Source: Cerioporus squamosus
Lineage: Eukaryota; Basidiomycota; Agaricomycetes; Polyporales; Polyporaceae
Assembly (NCBI GenBank): GCA_022592435.1
Contig: JABYQS010000067.1
Span: 62,001 to 126,000, forward strand
Direction of reading: 5' to 3'
DNA length: 64,000 bases
Shown here one piece after another: positions 35,057-46,762 of this stretch. The notes beneath the pieces are model-generated. The model was not told the DNA's origin. It worked only from the letters and a program-made list of their open reading frames with translations, and ran no database searches. The first letter of the stretch is position 1. Every line of letters begins with the position of its first letter. A program made the position numbers and the translations under genes.

Positions 35057-37842
35057 ATGGCCACTCTCCCGGAGGACAGGCACTCCACGAGCACCCTCGA
35101 CGAGAAGCTCGATACCGAGAAGCAGGGTGAGCCTCTTACCCTCCTTTGCCCCCCAACCTTTCTCATCGTCGGCACCACTCCCGACCCTCAGCCCACGTCG
35201 TTCCCGTCATTGCGGAGTTCGACGACCCCAACCTCGACAAGGATGCCCTCGCTCTCGAGGATGACTCCCCGTACCCCGAGGTCCGCTCTGCCGTCGCCAA
35301 CACGGACGACCCGGACATGCCGGTCAACACCTTCCGTGCATGGTTCATCGGTGTCCTGTGGGCCATCATCATCCCCGGCATGAACCAGTTCTTTTTCTTC
35401 AGGTATCCCTCGGTCACCGTTGGCGGCGTACGTTCCTTCGTTTCTACTGCGGACTGCGTGCCCGATCACTAATCGAGATCCACGCGTCTGCGTGCGGTGC
35501 CCTCCAGATCGTCGCCCAGCTGCTCTCCTTCCCCCTTGGACGCCTCTGGGCACGCGTCCTCCCGAACGTCAAGATCTTTGGTGTCTCTATCAATCCTGGT
35601 CCATTCACGGTCAAGGAGCATGTCATCATCACGATCATGGCCACGGTTGGCTATTCGTCTGCATATGCGGTGAGTGACCAGTATCCACCGGTTTGGCAGT
35701 TGTGCACTCATACGACTTCCCTCTAGACGGATATCGTCGCAGTGCAACGAGTGTACTATAACCAGATCTACAACTTCAGCTACCAATGGATGGTGGTCAT
35801 GTCGACGCAGCTTGTGGGTCCATATGTTCCAAGTACGTGTGCGTCTATTCTGACAGGTCCCTCTAGATTGGTTTCTCTATTGGTGGCATTGCTCGCCGCT
35901 TCTTGGTTTCACCTCCGTCGATGATCTGGCCAACGAATCTCGTCACCTGCGCACTCTTCAATACCCTGCACTCACAGCAGTACAGCGGTATGGGTACACG
36001 CGGTGGTATCTCTCGTGAACGCTTCTTCACATACGCATTCCTCGGGTCCCTCTGCTGGTACTTCTTCCCCGGATACATCTTCCAGGCTCTCTCATTCTTC
36101 AACTGGGTCTGCTGGATTGCACCGGAGAACGTCGTCGTCAACCAGCTGTTCGGCTACTACTCCGGCCTCGGCATGTCGCTTATCACCTTCGACTGGTCGC
36201 AGATTGCGTACATTGGCTCGCCGCTCGCCACACCATGGTGGGCCTCGGCGAACGTCGCTGCCGGCTTCGTATTCTTCTTCTGGTTCCTCACCCCAGTCCT
36301 CTACTACACGAACACATGGTATGCCAAGTATATGCCAATCTCCTCCCGCACGTCGTTCGACAACACGGGCGCGTCCTACGACGTCTCGCGCATCCTCACG
36401 CCCGAGGCGACCCTCGACATCAAGAGGTATGAGGCGTACTCGCCTCTCTTCCTATCCACGACGTTCGCGCTCTCCTACGGCCTGTCGTTCGCGAGCATCA
36501 CTGCGACCATCATGCACACCTTCCTCTACTTCCGCAAGCAGATCTGGGTGCAGGCCCGTCGCTCACTTTCCGAGCAGCCTGATATCCATGCTCGTCTCAT
36601 GTCGAGATATCCCCAGGTTCCGGAGTGGTGGTATGCCGTTATCTTCGTCGCCATGTTCGTCTTCGGGGCCGTCTCCATCGAGGTTTGGCACACCCAGATG
36701 CCGATATGGGCGTTGGTCCTTGCCCTCATCATCGGTACGTTTTGCCATCCTGCGTTCGACTCGTGCTTGGTCCTGACCGCTATGCAGCGTTCGTGTACAC
36801 CATCCCGATTGGTATGATCCAGGCCATCACCAACCAGCAGGTCGGCCTGAAGTGAGTCCCTACTCATGCGCTGAGATCAGAATGGGTTACTGACTTGCCT
36901 CGCTCAGCGTCATCACTGAGCTCATCATCGGTTACGCCCTCCCTGGCAAGCCCGTTGCGATGATGATGTTCAAGACGTACGGCTACATCACAATGTACCA
37001 GGCGCTTCAGTTCACGTCCGACTTCAAGCTCGGTCACTACATGAAGATTCCGTATGTTCTTCCTTGCACTACTTACGCTCTCTCTCAAGCTAAGAGCCTT
37101 CTCTCAGTCCCCGCCCGATGTTCTGGTGTCAAGTCGTCGCGACCGTCATCGCTGGCACCGTGCAGCTCGGCGTGCAAGCCTGGATGTTCACCAACATCCC
37201 TGACATGTGCTCTCCGGACCAGAAGGACCACTTCATCTGCCCATCGACCGAGGTCTTCGGCACCGCATCGATCATCTGGGGTGTCATTGGCCCGCAGCGC
37301 CAGTTCTCGAGCGGCCAGATCTACTACGGGCTGGTGTTCTTCTTTCTCATCGGGGCGGTCCTCCCGTGCATCACGTACGTTATCTCGCTCAAGTGGCCGA
37401 ACAGCGTCGTCAAGTACATCAACTTCCCCGTCATCTTCTCTGGGGTCGGGTACATCCCGCCTGCGAGCGCAGTCAACTACGTTCCATGGACGATCGTCGC
37501 GTTCATATTCAACTACGTCATCCGCCGCCGTCACTTCTCATGGTGGACAAAGTACAACTGTGAGTGCTTTCCTCCTCTCCCGCCCACCTTGGATGGCACG
37601 AGAGCAGACGCTGATGACACACGTGCACAACAGACATCCTGTCCGCGGGCCTGGACTCGGGCGTCGCCATCTCCGTGATCGTCATCTTCTTCTGCCTGCA
37701 GTATCCTAAGGGAGGGACCATTGGCGAGACGAACCTCTTGAATTGGTGGGGCAACACCGTCGGCGTCAACACCGCCGATGCCAACTCGGCAGCCCTCTTG
37801 CCCATCCCCGCGAAGGGCTGGTTCGGGCCCGACTCGTGGTGA
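35057..37842 (+). CDS. OPT-family oligopeptide transporter (first of two)
   Basis: Proton-coupled uptake of small peptides across the plasma membrane, like yeast Opt1 and S. pombe Isp4. Nine exons (35057-35126, 35192-35427, 35508-35669, 35727-35813, 35867-36734, 36788-36851, 36908-37051, 37108-37559, 37634-37842) give 763 residues; the start has the context ACCATGG. Family marks: [12 protein letters not shown] at the start of the core, [22 protein letters not shown] in an extracellular loop, many membrane helices, and the ending [16 protein letters not shown]. The N-terminus is short and acidic. The second copy at 46763 shares most splice sites. Substrate cannot be told from sequence. Confidence 0.93.
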
Positions 37843-39649
37843 GCTCACGCGCGAGCGCGTCTTGTCCACGGCGGGGCGGCGTGGTTATGGATCGTCGCGG
37901 TGGGCAGGCGCATGACACTGAGCGGGAAAGTAACCGTGATTCGGGACTAATGACGGTACCCAATGTATCATCATGTATCTCTCTTATGCTCCTGGGTTTG
38001 TGAGGTTGTCAGATAGGTGCACGCGCCTTGCACGCACTGTTGTACGTTGATAATGACACAATGACCATTTTTCACGCTCCTCGTGCTCTGAATGAACGCG
38101 TTGAGGCAGTCCACTAGCATCCGCCACAGGTAGTTCGGAAGTCTGCACGACACTCGAGCTGAAGGTACGCGGGCGTCTCCTCGAATACCACCAAGACAAA
38201 CCACCATCTGCTAGCAACATCGATTGGGATCTTGAAGCTTGAGCCGGCAGTCACCGTCATCCCGGTGGCGTCTGCCTCGCAGATCCGCGAAGCATGCACA
38301 TGCATAGAGGATGGAACATGATCGATCTGAGCAGTCGGGGCCCCAAGGTGGGTCGCGCGATCATTGCCAATGATCTTGGACGTCCTCGCATTCAATTGCA
38401 ACCCTGCTTCGATTCGCAGTGCGGTCTATGAGCCCGCGGCGAGTACATATAGGTCAAGTGGGTGGAGAATAGAAGGCCGAGAACGACTATTCCAGGGAAC
38501 AGCGTAAGTACTATTGTACTTGCCTAGTCGCCGGCGTAGTCTCCGTTGCTGACCATAAGGAAAGATGATAGTGATTCTCAATTTCGCCGGCGCAGGTGCA
38601 AGTTGAAGGCGGACCCTTTTGCCACTTATACCGGATGGACCAGGAGATGTGCTAAGCCGCTGAAGGTTCACGGCAGCCTGAACGTGGTCACTGGTCAGAA
38701 CATACGGCGGCACGAAACACCTCAGTCAGGCTTGAGTCGAGCGGGGCTGCGGAATGGGACCAACGCCTCGCATGATGAGGATTCGTGTATAGGGCCTGTC
38801 CGTGCATACACGGTTCGCCGTACCCCGTATTACTGGCCTCACCTTCAGCATGCTAGCATATGCGTCGAGTGAGCCAACGATTACTTTGCAATGGATACTA
38901 CAAGACGGGGTGTAGCGTACGTAGGTAGCCTGTTGCGCCGTGCTCCTTGTGGGCCTTCCTCTGGAACTGATGTATATAGGTGCACATGGCTGGAATGATC
39001 GTATCAGTATGTGTGATTGTTGAACTGCTGGCTACTGCTGGGCCCTGTCAATGGCCATGGAAGGAGATGCTCAGTACAACTTGGCTTGCTGATGGTTCAC
39101 AACACTTACATGCTGTACACACGTACGCTCTTCAGGACCCCTGTTGCTCAGTCCGATGCCACGGCATGCGTGTTGTCAACGAGTTGTCATGGCCGACAGC
39201 TCTTGAAAGTTGAGGAGGAAGTGTGGGCCTAGGCTCCCGCTATACTACCCTCGCCCGACATTCCAGCCATGGAAGCGCCGGCGCCGCCACCGTGTCGGTC
39301 TTGAGCTTGACAGTTACTACGTCCACTGACTTCTCGCATGCACTTTACGAGGAACGGGTGCAAAGCGGGTGCTCTGCACCGGCTGCGCAGAACTTCTGAC
39401 AAGTCGCGGGGCTAAGGGGACTTGCTGGAATATGCTAGGCACTGGGCAGGGCAACCGGGAGAACGGACTCTGTCGTCATCGTTTGCTCCAGTCCAAGACA
39501 CAACGCACCCACGCTTATTACAGGCTCAGGACCAGGCCGGGACGGAATATATGCCCCCTCAAATATAGCTGCCCCGGGTTTGTCGCGAGTTCGATTTCTC
39601 CTCCCTTCTGCCCTCGACATACGCCGCTGCAGTGTACTCCTAGGCTCGG
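37843..39649. other. Intergenic region, no gene seen
   Basis: 1.8 kb between the OPT gene and the glycosidase. Only short frames without splice support (for example 38546-38872) are present. It should contain the OPT 3' end and the glycosidase promoter. Confidence 0.6.
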
Positions 39650-41539
39650 ATGATCTTGCACTGCTCCTATCTGCGATCGCTCTGTCTAGCTGCCGGCGGC
39701 ATCCTCCTCGCTGCGTCCACATCGTTCGCGCCGGCGCGGGCACAGAGTCTCACTAGCGACCAGCTCGACCAGGTCAAGGCGCGCCTTGCGGAGGGCGCGA
39801 CGCACAGGTGTGTTTGTCGTGCTGCAGGTTCAACGAGTGCTTTGTAGGGCTCACACCCCTCTCCCCGCGTCTGCGCAGCTGGGAAATCGGCACGCGCGCA
39901 CAAGCTCTCATCGAGTACGACACGCCCTCCTGGTCCGTGTTCAACTCGAGCTCCCTGCCCCCATCCCACTCCGCACCTTCGTCGCTCGACGAGGTTATCT
40001 CCATCGCACGCTCCGTCGTCAAGAACCGCACGAGCAGCGACATAAATGGCCCACAGCCCTTGATGGACGCGAAGGCGGCGCGGCGGGGGACCCACCCAGC
40101 ATCGGCGTCGCGGTCCTGCTCGCGAACTGGACGGGGGCGGGATCGCAGGACAGCGTAGACTACGCGGGAGCGGCGAAGGACCAGCTGGACTATCTGCTGG
40201 AACAGGTGCCCAGGACGAGCGATGGGGCTATCTCGCATCGGACAGAGGAGGTCGCGCTATGGTGAGTACTCCTCCCATCCTACTTCTTCCCGTTATGGGT
40301 GCGTGTGGTTAGAAAACCTGCACGCATTCGGAAGGGGGGGTTGTTTGGGACCCGAATAGCGGCTGACGCGCGTGCAGGTCCGATTTCGTGTACATGGTCC
40401 CGCCGTTCCTCGCATACTACGGCGTCCTCACGCAGAACCAAACCCTGGTACAAGCGGCCTACGACCAGTGTCGCCTCTACCGACAGTACCTCGTCGACGA
40501 CGATGCCGGTGGGATGTGGAAGCATATAGCGATGGGAAGCACCCCCGACAGCGGACACTGGACCACTGGTAAGTCACCTACTCCCCCTAGCCCGCATGTC
40601 CATGATTATCTCACGAGCGACGTTAACTCGTGTAGGCAATGGATGGGCCGCAGGAGGGATGCTGCGCGTACTGGGAACAATTCAACATTCCCCGTACTCC
40701 AAGAGCATGAAGAACCAGGCGAACGATCTCCGGAATTGGGTCGTTGAGATCCACAACGGCATATACCCCACGTGGTGAGTCTTCTCACACGACGTCCGAA
40801 TGCAGATGCCGGAGGTCAGGACATGCATAGGAAATCCGTGACGAGTCTTCGTTTCCTGGCTTTTTGGCCTAAGCGCCCTTGAAAACAGAGGAAGTGATAG
40901 ACCTCCTTAGCATTTCCCATGCATTCCTTGGCCTCTGGATTCTGCATCAGCACGTCGTGTCAGCTCCCGCCGCTAGTACGTACATCTTACCTTACACGTT
41001 TCTAGCAATCGACTGGGCTCTTCAAGAACTACGCAGACGACAGTTCCACGTTTGAAGACGCCTCCGGCACCGCGATTCTCGCCAGCACAGTGTACCGCCT
41101 GGCTCTCCTTGCGGGCGTGCATACGCATCTTCCTGCCGCCGAGAAGAGCCGCACCGCGCTTTCCTCCCCGGCGTCGTCTTCCTCATTCTCCTCATCCTCC
41201 TCGTCCTCTTCCTCGTCCTCCTCTCACTCCTCTGCCTCCTCTCACTCATCTTCCTCCGCTCAGTCCTCCTCCACGAGTACGAGCACCGCCCCCTCGTCGA
41301 CGCTCGCGCACTTCACGTCGGACATGTGGCTGACCCCGGTCGTCAACCCGGACTCGTTCGGGAACCAGGGCACCCGGAGCCCCGAGGGCCAGGCGTTCGT
41401 CGTGGAGATGTACGCTGCGTACCGCGACTGGGTCGAGGCCGGGTCCCCCGGAGCGAACGCTGCTGTGCGGGTGCATGCGGCAGAAGGTGCGGTCTTGCTC
41501 GCCTTCCTTTCTTCTGTGCTGTTGCTCGTCGTGGTGTGA
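39650..41539 (+). CDS. Secreted six-hairpin glycosidase, GH88/GH105-like, with Ser-rich stalk and probable GPI signal
   Basis: GH105/GH88 enzymes cleave unsaturated uronic acid ends of pectin and related oligosaccharides. Exons: 39650-39807, 39879-40261, 40378-40568, 40636-40774 and about 41006-41539. A hydrophobic signal peptide precedes the mature part. Family-like blocks: GVAVLLANWTG, WSDFVYMVPPFLAYYG, MWKH, GHWTTGNGWAAGGMLRVL, STGLFKNYADD. A run of ~60 mostly Ser residues (about 41,160-41,300) and a hydrophobic C-terminal tail after a small-residue site suggest a GPI anchor. Two problems: exon 2 needs a one-base frame change near 40,075-40,095 (G-rich stretch), and the phases across 40775-41005 do not fit, so a microexon may be hidden there. 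Catalytic residues were not verified. Confidence 0.75.
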
Positions 41540-41943
41540 TGGACGAAGAGCACCAATCGCAAGCCTCGGTATCGTTATTCGGTATTCTTGCCCGGGCCCG
41601 GACATGTTGCATGACTATACCCACTGTACACTGGAGTCTACCAGTACCCCAGTACAGGATTGGAAGTGTCTTTTTTGGATATGTTGCTGGACTTGTTGCT
41701 TTGCGGACACTGCGTCGATGTACACCGTACTCTAGCCCTGACGTTGTAATCTACGAGTATACCTTTCAGTGCTCCCGTAGTGTTGCAGGAAATGGGATGC
41801 TCGTCTGTGCAATATCGACCACATTAATTGCCGAGTGCTGGATGGCAGGACTGGTATGTCCGCGTCAAGTGGATTAGGTATGAGATGGGAGGGGGGGGGG
41901 GCTTGTGGCCGTCATCCGATAAAAAGGAACACAGAAAACAACT

Positions 41944-42036
41944 AGCCCACCGCGAGGGTCGAACTCGCAGCCTTCAGATGGCTCCAAACCAAGCTGGATA
42001 AGAGTCTGACGCTCTATCCGATTGAGCTAGGCGGGC
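41944..42036 (-). tRNA. tRNA-Lys (anticodon CUU) with 19 nt intron
   Basis: On the - strand the acceptor GCCCGCC pairs with GGTGGGC, the D arm is GCTC...GAGC and the anticodon stem TCAGA pairs with TCTGA. The loop reads C-T-C-T-T-A-A once a 19 nt intron one base 3' of the anticodon is removed. The discriminator base is T, unusual for Lys. T arm GTTCGAC present. Poly-G (12 G) lies just beyond its 3' side at about 41,889-41,901. Confidence 0.9.
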
Positions 42037-42223
42037 CATGCTAACCTAGACATTGTAAAAACCCTACCCCGCATGGCGCCTTGTGCTCAACGCGATCACA
42101 TGATCCGTGGGAAAGCTCCGGGCGCTATTAGTGGTCGCGCTGCACGACAAGCAACACCTCTTCTTCGACAATCAGGACCTGTTCCTCAACATTGTCCTCG
42201 TCCTCCTCATTCTCTCCCATATT

Positions 42224-44701
42224 ATGTCTGGCTGTGCACCTGCATATATTGGACGACCCCCTCCACATTGGAAGCGAAAGTGGAGAGAATGGGAGCAACG
42301 AGCACGAGAGCGAGAAGAGCAAGAACGGGAGCTGTCTCCCGCGGTCCCGGATCCTCCTATAACACCGTCGCGTAGTGCAATATTTGGGTCGCCCGAGGAA
42401 TGGGCGCGTGTATACAAGACTTACGCCCACAAACGTGCGCGATCCCGAGCCAGCTCTGTCGCAGATGAGCCAGACGACGCGCAACATGGAGGTGAGTATT
42501 TTCGTCGACTGTATGCTCCCAGGGAGCGATGTTCAAGCCTCTGCAGCGTCGCGAGAGTCGTTCCCTGAGCCTTCACCGACGAAAGTACCGAATATGCCCG
42601 CATATAGCGACCTAAACCACCCGTCGACGCGCACGAGAAGAGCACAGAGCGGAGCCGAACGTCAAGTCGCGAATCCCTCCTCCGTGGCAGGCCCCTCCTC
42701 GTCCCGAAGTCCGAACATCCGCCCGCGGCCGTCATCCCTCACTGTCTTCGTAGAAATCTCGCATCGTCGTCATCCACCACCCGCACAGTCAAAGGCTGCA
42801 GTAGCCGCCACACGCGTAGAACCCTCTAGAGGGCGTTCACACGACACGAAGGGAATCACCCTCCCCAGTCCTTCGCCTACCTCCGAAGAGAACGCCGACC
42901 CGCGTCCGAGGAAGCGGGTACGCCTACCTGAGGGTCCCAGCATGTCTCTCAGCGAGGCACTAAACCGCTCCTTCGCCGGGGCGAACTCGTCCCACCCCTC
43001 CCCGATAGGTGCGACCCCCGCTTCTTTCACTTCGTTACCCCTTCCCGCGGCAGGTCCTTCCGCGTCACCCGATTCCAACGCCTTCTTCAAGCGCAAGCCG
43101 GGCAGGCCGCGTGGACGCGGGCGAGGGCGAGGTCTTGCTCCAATGGACCCTGTGGTCCCCCATAGTGCCCTGTCAGGTGCTACAGGCCATGTAGCCACCA
43201 GCAGGATGCACGCCCCGCCGTTGGCGACAGGAAGCGAGGTGGCCTCTTCGAGCCGCGCACAGCCCGTACTAGCAGAAGGAGAGACAGAGTCTGCTGGCGA
43301 AGACATTCCTCCAGTGATTCCAGCCAAGAGACCTCGTGGACGACCACGCAAAGATTCGGCACTTCCTCCCCCCTCGCGAGCGTCCTCTCGACCTCGCCGC
43401 TCTGTGTCTCGTCGTCGGAGCTCGCAACAGGAGCAACAATCTTCGGACGCAGCGGCAGTCGCCGATCAGCTCACCCAAGACTTTGACACTCCGTCCCAGG
43501 TCCACTTGCAACAATCTGTGGACGTCCTTCCCGTGGCCATGGCACTCCAGGAGCAAGCCATGCGGGAAGGAGATCAGTCTTCCTCTTCCGCAAAGCGCCC
43601 CCGCGGACGCCCGAAGGGGAGCAAGAACAGGGCTACCTTGGAACGGGAGGCATCAGCAAGGGCAACAACTGAGACCGAGGACCAGGCAATGCAGGAAGTA
43701 GAGTCATCGCATCTTCCGCGGCCTCGAGGCCGTCCGAAGGGGAGCAAGAACAGGTCTACTTTGGAGCGGGAGGCACTGGCTAGGGCAGCATCCGAGCTAA
43801 TTCTCTCTACAAACCCAATCGTGCCCGCACCCGCCCCAGTCAAACGTGGCCCAGGGCGACCACGAAAAAGCGCGCCCAACCCGCCTACCGTACCACTTGC
43901 GGACACTATGGACTATATGGAACCCCTCAAGGACCCGGACGCGGAGGACGTCCCTCATCCCTCGACCCTCCATCCTGGCCGTCGCGGCCGCTCACGCACG
44001 CGGCGCAATAGCACGCCAGCAGCACCGTCTCCGGCATACTACCTCGACACCACGACGCTGCAGTGGAAGCCCCGCGCGCGGTCTGCCTCCGCCTCCCCAT
44101 CGAAGCGCCAGGTGAAAACGGCCGAGGGAACCAATGAGTACCAGACGAGCGCCCGATTGTGCGCGGCTCTGAAGCAGGAGCTGCTGCAGGCGCCGCACCC
44201 GAAGACAAAGGAGACGCAGACACCGGGCCAGGACGATGCGCCACGGGTTGCGCGTTCGGGCGCAGACCGGGGGGAGGACGCGCCCAAGGTGGTCTTCAGC
44301 GGGTGCTGGGAAGTCGTTGCAGACAAGAACGCCGTTTGCGACGATGCCCTCGCGCTCAAGATCCTGCACGACGTCGTGAAGCGGCTGGGTATATGCATCA
44401 AGTATGTGTCCTTGCGTCTTGAAATCAATTGCAACACTGACGTGCTGACGTTTGTCTCCTTCGCAGCTTTGGTGACGAGGGCCCAATATTCGCTAGGTCT
44501 GAGGATGGGAGTGCGGTCGCCATTGCGGTCCCGTGCGGGTGTCTATCGCTGCAAGAGCGCTCCTCGCCATCGGGCAGCGCGGACGCGTCTTCTCCGCCGC
44601 CAGAGTGTGCGGGGGAGATGACGGTTAGCATCACCGAGAAGGAGACCGAGAGATTCCCGGGGGCGAAGGCGCATCGTATTATCGTCACTGTCATGCACTA
44701 G
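42224..44701 (+). CDS. AT-hook DNA-binding protein
   Basis: Likely nuclear, binding the minor groove of A/T-rich DNA. Exons 42224-42491, 42538-44401, 44467-44701 give 788 residues; all phases fit. Several R-G-R-P or G-R-P-R cores: KPGRPRGRGRGRG, KRPRGRPRK, KRPRGRPKGSK, RPRGRPKGSK, KRGPGRPRK. The two KGSKNR(A/S)TLEREA(S/L)AR modules about 43,594-43,664 and 43,721-43,790 are an internal duplication. A charged N-terminal segment (about residues 14-38) could form a helix. The final ~120 residues look folded and carry no hook. A GTG-initiated extension from 42107 would add a hydrophobic stretch, but no in-frame ATG exists there, so 42224 was chosen. An upstream spliced exon cannot be excluded. Confidence 0.75.
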
Positions 44702-46762
44702 CACGCCGAGGACGTGGCTCGGTTGTTCCATGCGTATGTACACGAGGAGGTTGGGTTTCTCCTGCGCTGTTGACGTTCGATTTCTCACTCTGAAGTTGTT
44801 CCGGCTTTCTCTCCCAGCATTGTTACGACCTTTGTCCGCTCTTGCTGGTGCCTGTATATCATGATGGCACGGTTGGTTTTAGTGTCGCATTGAATTCTGT
44901 CGGTTTAGTACACGAGCAGACATGACCTATGTATACGATAGTAATGGGACCTAAATAGCATATGTCACACGATACCGAGTCGCCCTAGTACCTGGTTGGC
45001 TCTTTTGCAAAAGCGAAGTCTGGTGGTTAATTCAAGATCTGTCGTCATTTCCGCATTAGGTAGTTCCATCGGCTCCTTCAAACACCTCTCGCAGCTCTCT
45101 CGCATTCTAATCCTTGTCTGGGTAAACATTTGAGACTTCTGCGGTAAAGTGAGGTTAACCCAAGTTACAGGCGGTCGTCCGGTCTCATCCGAGTCCTCAC
45201 CCTCAACACCTTGGGATGTCAGTGGATCTAGAGTGCGGGACCGCAGCCACTCGCCGGCCGTACTTTCTGTTTGGATTGTGTGGGTCATGTACCGTGCTGC
45301 AGGCGTCCTGTGTGGCCAAGTGTCGCTGTCCTGCTGATGCGTCGCGCCCGGAACTTCATCTCTTCGGATGGTGAAACGAATAGTGATGACGACGCGGACT
45401 TCTTTCCCACCAGGAATATTTGGAGTAGGCCCAAGCTCAAGCTCTGCAAGGTAGACAGTTTCCTGCTTGGTGTATAATGTGAGTAGCATCTACAGTTCTG
45501 TTCTGACATGGTACATATGTACTTCACAAGCTGTGCGGTGCAATAACTTCCAGATCACAGTACGCCGCTCTCCTCCATCTTCGTCGCGCGCTGACGAACA
45601 CTTCAACCTGGAGTATAAACTTGGTCGGTCGTCCTGTCCGAGTCTTATTGCGACCCCGTTGAAGTTCTTCATTCAGCCCTTGCTGTCGCAGCAATAAAAT
45701 GAAAAGCTACCGAGAGGATCGGAATCTCGGCTATGGATCTGTTCCTGAATTCTGATCGCTCGGCAGCTCCGCCTTACGATCGCGGAAACAGAGCGCACTC
45801 AGGAGCGCAGTCCGTTGTTGCCGGGAAATCATCTCCATTTTGTTCTCTTCTCCGTTCAGGACCTCCTATAAAGCCTTGTAAATCTTCGTCAAGCTTTGCA
45901 CGCAGGAGATTCCGTCGGGATTGTCGAATTGGGGGTTAAACGTCAACTCAGGAGAGCATTACGAATCACACGATAAGCTTAGCGTCGGCGGCCTCTGTGC
46001 CTTGCGCCACCGCTTGATGGACGTATGAGCAGGGGCAAGTCGCAAGCGGACGGTCTGGTTCCCAAGTCGCACTTTCACCTCTCGCCATCACCTTGCATCA
46101 CCCTCGCTCACGCTGAAGACGCACCGGACGGCGAAGCGTACGCGCGACGCAGCGGCGCCTACTACTCAGCCATGGAAGAAGAGACCCACGTCCGGGATGT
46201 GCCTAGGGTAGGCCCGCGCTATATGGAGGTGAGTAACAAACAGCTTCTTCGCACGATACACCAGCACCCCCGACGTTCCACGCGAGAGGGGTCAAGGAAG
46301 GGGAGCAGGAGGCACTGGGCGCGCAGGGTGGGGATGATGCAGTGGATGGAAGTGTCGGACAGCTCATGGGACCATCTGCTTCGCGCCCTCTTCTCGCGGC
46401 GTGTCCGATGATTCGCTCGAGTCTCTGAGAAACGCATCACATCGGGTGGTCCAACGTACGACGACGTCGCTCATCTTTACCGCCTTGCGCTCGACCTCAC
46501 TGCAGCGGCGCACGCCGACGTACATCTCATTAGGACCCATTGCTGCGTCATCTAAAGCAGTTAGCATGTGCCACATCCAGGGCCTTCTGCTTCTCACGCA
46601 ATTAACAGCGCTCATAGCGCGCCCGATAGCGGTCGCGAAAGTGCCGGAGCACAGCGGCGAATTGATTCCATCCGTCAACCTCTACGTCCACCACTGATAG
46701 TCATATAGCCGTCGAGACTGCTCTGCTCACGACTTTTGCCTCCCCAGGTCCTGGCTCCCATC
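44702..46762. other. Intergenic region with weak frames
   Basis: 2 kb without a firm gene. A 174-codon ATG frame on the - strand (44965-45489) has no recognisable motif. A + strand frame from 46025 ends at a good donor (ATGGAG followed by gtgagt at 46229) and would splice in phase to the acceptor ccccag at about 46,747, just before the OPT2 start. It could be a distant first exon of OPT2, but the intron would be about 520 nt, long for this genome. Confidence 0.4.

Noticed and set aside
42107..42223. Hydrophobic N-terminal extension of the AT-hook protein
   Set aside because: Begins with GTG and has no in-frame ATG; a membrane-bound AT-hook protein would need better support.
44965..45489. 174-codon - strand gene
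   Set aside because: Starts with ATG but lacks splice signals, family similarity and typical codon pattern.
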